This document shows, piece by piece, positions 15,031 through 21,847 of a stretch of 64,000 nucleotides of DNA. Positions within the stretch are counted from its first letter, which is position 1. Each line of letters begins with the position of its first letter. Source of the stretch: Pseudomonas sp. UBA4617 (GTDB lineage: Bacteria > Pseudomonadota > Gammaproteobacteria > Pseudomonadales > Pseudomonadaceae); assembly GCF_002386445.1 (NCBI RefSeq), contig NZ_DGIR01000019.1, positions 62,001 to 126,000 on the forward strand, written 5' to 3'. Both the position numbers and the translations under genes were made by a program. A model generated the notes under the pieces. That model was not told where the DNA came from and did not search any database. It saw nothing but the letters and a program-made list of their open reading frames with translations.

Positions 15031-17015
15031 GCAGCTGCTCCAGACACGCCCAGGGCTTCACGCACCCGGGTCTTGACCTTGACGCGGTAACGCCGGTCGA
15101 GGGCCGCCAGCAATCCGCCCAGGCCGGTCAGCAGACCGCCCAGCCAGATCCAGCGGACATATGGCTTGATATGCACGCGCACTGCCCAGGCGCCGTTTTC
15201 CAGTGGCTCGCCAAGGGCGACGTACAGGTCGCGGGTGAAGCCGGCGTCGATGCCGGCTTCGGTCATCATCGACTGCTGCACGGTGTAGAGGCGCTTTTCC
15301 GGGTGCAGGGTGGTCACCTCACGGCCATCGCGGCTGACCACGATGGTGCCCTTGTCGGAGATGAAGTTAGGCCCTTCGAAGTGCCTCGCACCTTCGAACA
15401 GGAAGTGATAACCGCCAAGCTCGACGCTTTCGCCCGGGGCCATGCGCAGGTCGCGTTCGGCGCTGTTGTTGCTCGACAGCACCACGCCCAGCGCGCACAC
15501 CGCCAGGCCCAGGTGCGCCAGCTGCATGCCCCAGTAGCTGCGCGAAAGGCCCAGCACGCCTTTGACCAAGCCCTTGTGGCGGGTCTTGTCGAAGATGTCG
15601 CGCAACCCGCCGAGCACCACCCAGGCAGCCAGGGCGAAGGCGCTCAGCGAGGGCCAGTCGAAATCATCGACGATGAAGCCGGCGACCGGCGCCAGCACTG
15701 CGCTGCCGATCAGTACCGGGGTCAGCATGCTCGCCAGCCATTTGCCGGGGGTGTCTTTCCAGCGCACCACCACGCCCACGCCCAGCACCACCATCAGCAG
15801 TGCCATCAACGGCAGGAACAAGGCATCGAAGTAAGGCGGGCCGACCGACAGCTTGGCCCCGCTGAGGGCGTCGAGTACCAACGGGTACAAGGTGCCGAGC
15901 AGGATCATCGAAGCAGCCACCACCAGGATCAGGTTGTTGGCCAGCAGCAAGGTTTCCCGCGACCACAGGGCAAAGCCGACCTGGCTCTTGACCACCGGCG
16001 CACGCACGGCGAACAAGGTCAGCGAACCGCCAACCACGAACAGCAGGAAGATCAGGATGAACACACCACGCGCCGGGTCGGCGGCGAACGCGTGCACCGA
16101 GGTCAACACGCCGGAACGGACCAGGAAAGTGCCCAGCAGGCTCAGCGAGAACGCGGCAATTGCCAGCAGCACCGTCCAGCTCTTGAACACCCCGCGCTTT
16201 TCCGTCACTGCCAGCGAGTGGATCAGCGCGGTGCCCACCAGCCAGGGCATGAACGAGGCGTTCTCGACCGGGTCCCAGAACCACCAGCCGCCCCAGCCCA
16301 GTTCGTAGTAGGCCCACCACGAGCCCAGGGTGATCCCGACGCCGAGGAAGGCCCAGGCGACGATGGTCCACGGCCGCGACCAGCGCGCCCAGGCGGCGTC
16401 CAGGCGCCCGCCGAGCAGTGCGGCGATGGCGAAGGCAAAGGCCACCGAGAAACCGACGTAGCCCATGTACAGCATCGGCGGGTGCACGATCAGGCCGAAG
16501 TCCTGCAGCAGCGGGTTGAGGTCGCGGCCATCGGTCGGTACCTGAGGCAGCAGGCGCTGGAACGGGTTGGAGGTGATGATCAGGAAGCTCAGGAAACCGA
16601 CGCTGATCATGCCCATCACCGCCAGCACACGGGCCAGCATCGGCTGTGGTAGCTGGCGCGAGAAGATCGACACGGCGAAGGTCCAGCCGCCGAGGATCAG
16701 CGCCCAGAGCAACAACGAGCCTTCATGGGCGCCCCAGACGGCGCTGAACTTGTAATACCACGGCAAGGCGCTGTTGGAGTTGCTGGCCACATAGGCGACC
16801 GAGAAGTTGTCGCTCATGAAGGCGTGGGTCAGGCAGGCGAAGGCGAAGGCCAGGAAGGCGAACTGGCCCCAGGCCGCCGGGCGCGCCAGGCTCATCCACA
16901 GGCTGTCGTTACGCCAGGCGCCGAGCAGCGGCAACGTAGCCTGCACGGCAGCAAAGCAGATCGCCAGGATCATGGCCAGCTGGCCGAGCTCGGGTATCAT
17001 CAGCGCCGCGTTCAT
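15027..17015 (-). CDS. ccmF: Cytochrome c heme lyase subunit CcmF
   Basis: The 662-residue polytopic membrane protein is the heme-ligating core with CcmH and CcmI. The tryptophan-rich heme-handling motif WGGWWFWDPVENASFMPW sits near residues 238-255, between predicted helices. The Pro-X-His-type histidines of neighbouring loops (IVHPPMLYMGY) are also present. Length matches the family (about 650-660). It overlaps ccmE and ccmG by 4 nt each. Confidence 0.97.
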   Translation of the reverse strand: MNAALMIPELGQLAMILAICFAAVQATLPLLGAWRNDSLWMSLARPAAWGQFAFLAFAFACLTHAFMSDNFSVAYVASNSNSALPWYYKFSAVWGAHEGSLLLWALILGGWTFAVSIFSRQLPQPMLARVLAVMGMISVGFLSFLIITSNPFQRLLPQVPTDGRDLNPLLQDFGLIVHPPMLYMGYVGFSVAFAFAIAALLGGRLDAAWARWSRPWTIVAWAFLGVGITLGSWWAYYELGWGGWWFWDPVENASFMPWLVGTALIHSLAVTEKRGVFKSWTVLLAIAAFSLSLLGTFLVRSGVLTSVHAFAADPARGVFILIFLLFVVGGSLTLFAVRAPVVKSQVGFALWSRETLLLANNLILVVAASMILLGTLYPLVLDALSGAKLSVGPPYFDALFLPLMALLMVVLGVGVVVRWKDTPGKWLASMLTPVLIGSAVLAPVAGFIVDDFDWPSLSAFALAAWVVLGGLRDIFDKTRHKGLVKGVLGLSRSYWGMQLAHLGLAVCALGVVLSSNNSAERDLRMAPGESVELGGYHFLFEGARHFEGPNFISDKGTIVVSRDGREVTTLHPEKRLYTVQQSMMTEAGIDAGFTRDLYVALGEPLENGAWAVRVHIKPYVRWIWLGGLLTGLGGLLAALDRRYRVKVKTRVREALGVSGAAA

Positions 17016-17467
17016 GGCCTGGCCTCCATGCCGCCAGCCGCCTGGCCGCTTTCCTTCAGCGCCTTGGTGACCTCGGGCGGCATGTACTTCTCGTCGTGCT
17101 TGGCCAGCACTTCATCGGCCACCACCACGCCGTCGCCATTGAGCTTGCCGAGGGCGACGATCCCCTGCCCTTCACGGAACAGGTCCGGGAGGATGCCGCG
17201 GTAGGTGATCGGCACGGACTTGTTGAAGTCGGTGACCACGAAGCGCACGTCGAGCGAATCGGCAGAACGTTGCACCGAGCCCTTCTCGACCATGCCGCCA
17301 GCGCGAATGCGCGTGTCCAGCGGTGCCTCGCCGTTGGCGATCTGGGTCGGGGTGTAGAACAGGTTGATGTTCTGCTGCAGTGCGCTCAAGGCAAAGCCGA
17401 CGGCAACCCCGACGCCGACCAGCAGGCCGACGATGAGCAACAGGCGTTTCTTGCGCTGCGGATTCAC
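17012..17467 (-). CDS. ccmE: Heme chaperone CcmE
   Basis: The 151-residue periplasmic heme carrier is anchored by one N-terminal helix (residues 8-28). It covalently binds heme through His124 in the conserved VLAKHDEKYMPPE segment and shows the H-x3-Y pattern (H124, Y128). It receives heme from CcmC and passes it to CcmF. It overlaps ccmD and ccmF by 4 nt. Confidence 0.97.
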   Translation of the reverse strand: MNPQRKKRLLLIVGLLVGVGVAVGFALSALQQNINLFYTPTQIANGEAPLDTRIRAGGMVEKGSVQRSADSLDVRFVVTDFNKSVPITYRGILPDLFREGQGIVALGKLNGDGVVVADEVLAKHDEKYMPPEVTKALKESGQAAGGMEARP

Positions 17468-17640
17468 TGGTTGTTCTCCCGGCGCAAACGGCGCGCCTCA
17501 TCTTGCAGGTAGCGACGGCGGGCCAGCACGGGGGCGGCAACATTCAGCCCCAGCACTGCCAGGCAGATGCCATAGGCCGTCCACACGTACAGGCCATGGT
17601 GGCCCATGGCGAGAAAGTCACCGAAGGTGGCAAAACTCAT
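17464..17640 (-). CDS. ccmD: Heme exporter accessory protein CcmD
   Basis: The 58-residue protein has a single membrane helix (about residues 17-38, containing the YVWTAYGICLAVLGLN segment) and a basic cytoplasmic tail (RRRYLQDEARRLRRENN). It stabilises the CcmC-CcmE complex and helps release holo-CcmE. The ATG at 17640 overlaps the ccmC stop by 4 nt, and the family length (about 55-70) supports this start over longer upstream frames. Confidence 0.9.
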   Translation of the reverse strand: MSFATFGDFLAMGHHGLYVWTAYGICLAVLGLNVAAPVLARRRYLQDEARRLRRENNQ

Positions 17641-18404
17641 CGTGCGGCCCTCTGCCCCAGGCTGTTCAATACTTCCTCCTTGACCCAACTGGCGCGGGCC
17701 TCGCGCTTGAGCACTTCGAGGCGCATGCGCAGCAGCAGCACCGCACCAAAGAAGCAGTAGAAGCCCAGCGCCGTGCACAGCAACGGCAGCCACATTTCTG
17801 CAGGCATCGCCGGTTTTTCCGTGAGGGTGAAGGTGGCGCCCTGGTGCAGGGTATTCCACCACTCCACCGAATACTTGATGATCGGGATGTTTACCACGCC
17901 GACAATCGCCAGCACCGCACAGGCCTTGGCCGCACTGTCACGATTACTGATCGCCTGGCCCAGCGCAATAATGCCGAAGTACAGGAACAACAGTATGAGC
18001 ATGGACGTGAGGCGGGCATCCCAGACCCACCAGCTGCCCCAGGTCGGCTTGCCCCAGATGGCGCCAGTGACCAGCGCCACGGCGGTCATCCAGGCGCCGA
18101 TGGGCGCGGCGCACTGCAGGGCGACGTCGGCCAGTTTCATCTTCCACACCAGCCCCACCACCCCGGCCACGGCCAGCAGCACGTAGCAGGATTGCGCCAG
18201 CATTGCCGCCGGCACATGGATGTAGATGATGCGGAAGCTGTTGCCCTGCTGGTAATCCTGCGGGGCGAAGGCCAGGCCCCAGGTGATGCCGACCAGCAGC
18301 AGCAGCACGGCAGCCCCTGCAAGCCACGGCAGCATGCGGCCGCTGATGGCATAGAACCATTTTGGGGAGCCCAGCTTGTGGAACCACGTCCAGCTCATTT
18401 TCAT
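17637..18404 (-). CDS. ccmC: Heme exporter/handling protein CcmC
   Basis: The 255-residue protein has six membrane helices. It contains the tryptophan-rich motif WGSWWVWDARLTSMLI near residues 122-137, which binds heme for transfer to CcmE, with flanking conserved histidine in the IYIHVPAA loop. It lies 46 nt after ccmB and overlaps ccmD by 4 nt. Confidence 0.97.
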   Translation of the reverse strand: MKMSWTWFHKLGSPKWFYAISGRMLPWLAGAAVLLLLVGITWGLAFAPQDYQQGNSFRIIYIHVPAAMLAQSCYVLLAVAGVVGLVWKMKLADVALQCAAPIGAWMTAVALVTGAIWGKPTWGSWWVWDARLTSMLILLFLYFGIIALGQAISNRDSAAKACAVLAIVGVVNIPIIKYSVEWWNTLHQGATFTLTEKPAMPAEMWLPLLCTALGFYCFFGAVLLLRMRLEVLKREARASWVKEEVLNSLGQRAAR

Positions 18405-18450
18405 CAGGGTACATCCAGGGTATTGGCCGGGCTTGAAAGCCCGGGACTCG

Positions 18451-19119
18451 TTATTCGCCGACGCTGATCTTCAGGCCGGCCGCTATCGCAAAGGGTGCCA
18501 GGGTCACGGCCAGCGCCGTGAGGCTGGCCAGCCAGAGCAGGTGGCCGGTTGCCGGCATATTCTGCAACGCCGCTTGCAACGCACCACTGCCCAGGATCAA
18601 TACAGGGATATACAACGGCAGAATCAGCAATGCCAGCAGCAAACCACCGCGCTTCAGCCCTACTGTCAGCGCCGCACCTACCGCGCCCAGCAGGCTCAGT
18701 ACCGGCGTGCCCAGCAGCAACGAACCGAGCAGCACCGGCAGGCAATGACTCGGCAGGCCCAGCATCAGCGCCAGCAACGGCGCCAACAATACCAGCGCCA
18801 GCCCGGAAAAGATCCAGTGCGCCAGCACCTTGGCCAGCACCAGCAAGGCCAGTGGATGCGGCGACAGCACCCATTGCTCCAGCGAGCCGTCCTCGAAATC
18901 GCTGCGGAACAGGCCGTCCAGCGACAACAGTACCGCGAGCAGTGCCGCCACCCAGACCAGCCCTGGCGACAAGGTTTGCAACAATTGGCTTTCCGGGCCG
19001 ACCGCCAGCGGGAACAACGCCACCACGATGGCAAAGAACACCAACGGGTTGGCCAGCTCGGCCGGGCGGCGGAACAGCAGCCGCGCTTCGCGGCGCAACA
19101 ACAGGATGAATACGCTCAT
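18451..19119 (-). CDS. ccmB: Heme exporter permease CcmB
   Basis: The 222-residue ABC permease has six hydrophobic segments. It opens with the typical FILLLRREARLLFRRPAELANPLVFF block and contains the FEDGSLEQWVLSPHPL loop conserved in CcmB. With CcmA it forms the ABC part that releases holo-CcmE from CcmC. The start at 19119 overlaps ccmA by 4 nt; the longer in-frame start at 19128 is less likely. Confidence 0.96.
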   Translation of the reverse strand: MSVFILLLRREARLLFRRPAELANPLVFFAIVVALFPLAVGPESQLLQTLSPGLVWVAALLAVLLSLDGLFRSDFEDGSLEQWVLSPHPLALLVLAKVLAHWIFSGLALVLLAPLLALMLGLPSHCLPVLLGSLLLGTPVLSLLGAVGAALTVGLKRGGLLLALLILPLYIPVLILGSGALQAALQNMPATGHLLWLASLTALAVTLAPFAIAAGLKISVGE

Positions 19120-19748
19120 GCCGCCCATTGCCCCAGGTTCAGTTCACGGTAACCGGAGGGCTTGCGTACCAGGGTATGGTGGGTGGTCAGCACCACCGTA
19201 CCGCCCTGCTCGCAGTGCGCCGCCAGGTGGGCTTCAAGCTGCGCCACGCCTTGCTTGTCCAGGGCGGTGAAGGGTTCGTCGAGAATCCATAGTGGCGGGC
19301 TGGCCAGGTACAGCCGGGCCAGCGCCACGCGGCGCTGCTGGCCAGCCGACAGGGTGTGGCAGGACACGTCTTCGAAACCGCGCAGACCCACCGCTGCGAG
19401 TGCCGCCCAGATGGCATCGGGGGTGGCCGGCTGATGCAGCGCGCCGAGCCAGCTGAGGTTCTCCTCGGCGGTGAGCAGGTCCTTGATGCCCGCCGCATGG
19501 CCGATCCACAACAGGATGCTGGCCAGAGCATGGCGCTGCTCGCCGAGCGGCTGCCCGCCCAGCAGAATCTGCCCGGCGGTGGGCTGCATCAGCCCGGCCA
19601 ACAGGCGCAGCAGGCTGGTCTTGCCACTGCCGTTTGGGCCGCTGATCTGCAGCATGTCGCCGGGGCGTAGCTCGAAATCGAGGTGCTCGAACAGCAGGCG
19701 CAAGTCGCGCTCGCAGGCCAGGCCCACGGCTTGGAGGTGAAGGGTCAC
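19116..19748 (-). CDS. ccmA: Heme exporter ATPase CcmA
   Basis: The 210-residue ABC ATPase subunit has Walker A GPNGSGKT at residues 37-44, the ABC signature LSAGQQRRVALARL near residue 130, Walker B LWILDEPF and the switch histidine in TTHH. It powers the CcmAB-CcmCDE step that frees holo-CcmE. It is the first gene of the ccm operon. The divergent second fliK gene begins 132 nt away, so both promoters are in that interval. Confidence 0.96.
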   Translation of the reverse strand: MTLHLQAVGLACERDLRLLFEHLDFELRPGDMLQISGPNGSGKTSLLRLLAGLMQPTAGQILLGGQPLGEQRHALASILLWIGHAAGIKDLLTAEENLSWLGALHQPATPDAIWAALAAVGLRGFEDVSCHTLSAGQQRRVALARLYLASPPLWILDEPFTALDKQGVAQLEAHLAAHCEQGGTVVLTTHHTLVRKPSGYRELNLGQWAA

Positions 19749-19772
19749 GGATTCGCCTTATCTAGATGCTTC

Positions 19773-19799
19773 TCAAGTCGCCCCCCTTGCTGCCGTTAT
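19773..19799 (+). promoter_or_regulatory. Candidate sigma28 (FliA) promoter of the second fliK / flhB-like pair
   Basis: TCAAGTCG, 11 nt, then GCCGTTAT gives the sigma28 spacing. The -35 keeps TCAAG, the form common in Pseudomonas FliA promoters, and the -10 matches GCCGATAA at 6 of 8. It lies about 80 nt before the ATG at 19881. Confidence 0.45.
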
Positions 19800-19868
19800 A
19801 CTGGCTATGGCGGGCGACCTGCATTATTGCATGTGCGGCCACGCTGCCAAGAGGGCGGGCTCCACAGG

Positions 19869-19878
19869 TTGTATACAA
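19869..19878. promoter_or_regulatory. TTGTATACAA palindrome at the translation start of the second fliK
   Basis: The perfect 10-bp palindrome ends 2 nt before the ATG and occupies the place where a Shine-Dalgarno sequence should be; the only purine block is ACAGG further upstream. It could be a repressor site or could limit translation. The same 10-mer is at 6187-6196. Confidence 0.35.
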
Positions 19879-19880
19879 TC

Positions 19881-21440
19881 ATGACTGAAATCAATAGTCT
19901 TGGCGCACAAACTGCGGTCAATGCGCAGGCACTCAAGGCCCAGATGACCGCCGCACTGCTCGACCTGGCCCAGCCCCAGCCGGGCCTGCTCAAGCCCGGC
20001 GAAACCGCTCAGGCCGAGGTATTGTCGATGCGCCAGAGCGGAACTGCCTTCCAGCTGGTGCTGCAGGTGATCCAGGCCAACGGCAGCCAGACCCAGCTCC
20101 AGGCTACCACCAGCCAGCCGATTCCGCAGGGTAGCCAGGTCACGGTCAGCCAGCCTGAAAGCAATCGCCTGGCCATCCTCTTGCAACAGGCCAGCGCCAG
20201 CAATGTCGCCACCCTGACCCGGCTCGACACCAGCCAGGTGGCAGTCGGTACCCTGCTGCAAGGCAAGGTGCTGACCAACCAGCCACTGCCGGTGCACCCC
20301 GGCGAAACGGCCAGCTTCCGCTCACTGGTCAGCCTGCTCAACAGCGCCCAGGCCGGTGCCATCCTGACCATCGACAGCCCGCGCCCGCTGCCGATCGGCA
20401 GCCTGCTCAGCGCCGTGGTCCAGGGTGACCAGTCACTGCGCTTCGTACCGCTGAGCGGTCGCCAGGAACAATTGAACATCGCCCAGCAACTGCTTACCCA
20501 GCAAGGCCGCCAGGCGTCCCTGCCCGGCCTGCTGAACGCCTTGCAACAGATTGCCAACGGCCAGGGCAGCGACAGCGCGCTGCGCAGCACCGCCAATAAC
20601 CTGCTCGCCAGCCTGGCGGATGCCCGCCAGCTCAGTGACGGCAAAGCGCTTGCCCAGGCCATCAACAACAGCGGTACCTTCCTCGAGGCCAAGCTGCTCG
20701 GCGGCCTGAGCGCGAGCGTCGCCACCGACCTCAAGGCGCAACTGGTGCGGCTGGTAGCCCAGGCATCGGTCAATGCCCCGGCCAACCCGGTAATCGCCAC
20801 AACGTCCCTGGCCCAGGCATTGCCGGCCATGGCTCGCAGCGCGTTGGGCATGCTCGACCGGGTCAGCCCACGGACACCGCCGGGTGCCTTCCCGCTGCCA
20901 TCGCGTTTGCTCCAGGCCATGGAGAACGAAGGCGACCTGCAACAATTGCTGCGCCTGGCCGCTGCTGCCATCTCGCGACTGCAGAGCCACGCGCTGAGCA
21001 GCCTGCAACAATCCGGTACGTTGGAAAACGGCAACCTGCAGACTACCTGGCAGACCGAAGTCCCGGTCCGCCACGGTCAGGAGTTCATCCCCCTGCAAGT
21101 GAAGCTGCAGCGCGAAGAAACCCCGGAGCAACAGGCCGAACGCCAGCAGCGTGAACAGCCCGACCCGCTGCAGGCACTATGGCGGGTGGACCTGGCCTTC
21201 GACCTGGCCCCGCTGGGCCCGCTGCAGGTCCAGGCGCAGTTGGCACAGGGACGCCTCTCTGGCCAGTTGTGGGCCGAGCGTGAACAGACCGCGCGGCTGA
21301 TCGAGAGCCAGCTCGGCGACTTGCGCGCCCGCCTGCTGGCACGTGGCCTGGAGGTCGGCGACCTGGAGTGCCAGCCGGGCATCCCGCCACAAGGCCCGCA
21401 CACGCGGATAGAACAGCGCTGGGTAGACGAAACCGCATGA
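19881..21440 (+). CDS. Second FliK-like protein (flagellar hook-length control, Flg_hook domain)
   Basis: The 519-residue Gln/Leu/Ala-rich protein has a long low-complexity N-terminal region (to about residue 400). A C-terminal Flg_hook-type domain then reads VDLAFDLAPLGPLQVQAQLAQGRLSGQLWAERE...LLARGLEV; in FliK this part contacts FlhB and switches export from rod/hook to filament substrates. Unlike the main fliK at 44438-45706 it is on the opposite strand, next to a FlhB-C-like gene whose ATG overlaps its stop by 4 nt. The ATG choice rests on the family-like start MTEINSL; the ribosome site is poor. Whether it measures anything is unknown. Confidence 0.75.
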   Translation: MTEINSLGAQTAVNAQALKAQMTAALLDLAQPQPGLLKPGETAQAEVLSMRQSGTAFQLVLQVIQANGSQTQLQATTSQPIPQGSQVTVSQPESNRLAILLQQASASNVATLTRLDTSQVAVGTLLQGKVLTNQPLPVHPGETASFRSLVSLLNSAQAGAILTIDSPRPLPIGSLLSAVVQGDQSLRFVPLSGRQEQLNIAQQLLTQQGRQASLPGLLNALQQIANGQGSDSALRSTANNLLASLADARQLSDGKALAQAINNSGTFLEAKLLGGLSASVATDLKAQLVRLVAQASVNAPANPVIATTSLAQALPAMARSALGMLDRVSPRTPPGAFPLPSRLLQAMENEGDLQQLLRLAAAAISRLQSHALSSLQQSGTLENGNLQTTWQTEVPVRHGQEFIPLQVKLQREETPEQQAERQQREQPDPLQALWRVDLAFDLAPLGPLQVQAQLAQGRLSGQLWAEREQTARLIESQLGDLRARLLARGLEVGDLECQPGIPPQGPHTRIEQRWVDETA

Positions 21441-21778
21441 TCGACAGACAACCGCGCCAAGCCATCGCCTTGAGCTACGACGGCGAGCGAGCCCCGACCC
21501 TGACCGCCAAGGGTGACGACGACCTGGCCGAGGCCATCCTGGCGCTTGCCCGCGAACATGAAGTGCCGATCTACGAAAACGCCGAACTGGTACAACTGCT
21601 GGCGCGCCTGGAGTTGGGCGAGCAGATTCCCGAGGCCCTGTACCTGACCATTGCCGAGATCATCGCTTTCGCCTGGCAGTTACGCGGCAAAGTACCCGCC
21701 GGCTTCAGCGACGAACCCGGCGCGCCCCGTGACATCACCCCGGTAGCCGCCCTGTTGCCTGCTGATCAGCGCCGGTAG
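21437..21778 (+). CDS. Free-standing FlhB C-terminal-domain protein (FlhX/FhlX-like)
   Basis: The 113-residue cytoplasmic protein aligns with the cytosolic part of FlhB downstream of its autocleavage site. AIALSYDGERAPTLTAKGDDDLAEAILALAREHEVPIYENAELV parallels AVALQYDPEKGGAAPLLLAKGTDFIALKIREIGVEHKIQILESPALA of FlhB (38888-40030). IPEALYLTIAEIIAFAW parallels IPAGLYLAVAQVLAYVF. The NPTH autocleavage motif is absent; the protein starts just after where it would be. Similar proteins can replace the cleaved C-terminal fragment of FlhB in some bacteria. It overlaps the FliK-like gene by 4 nt, so the two likely act together. Confidence 0.82.
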   Translation: MIDRQPRQAIALSYDGERAPTLTAKGDDDLAEAILALAREHEVPIYENAELVQLLARLELGEQIPEALYLTIAEIIAFAWQLRGKVPAGFSDEPGAPRDITPVAALLPADQRR

Positions 21779-21847
21779 TTATCTACCACCTCTGCCGGCG
21801 CCAGCCGTTCAGCCTTGCCGTTCTTTCCAACGAGCAAGGCGAATAGC

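Noticed and set aside
21779..21847. Search for an immunity or chaperone gene next to the toxin-like gene
   Set aside because: Only 69 nt are free upstream and 36 nt downstream; the neighbours are FlhB-like and DUF2802 genes with clear other identities.
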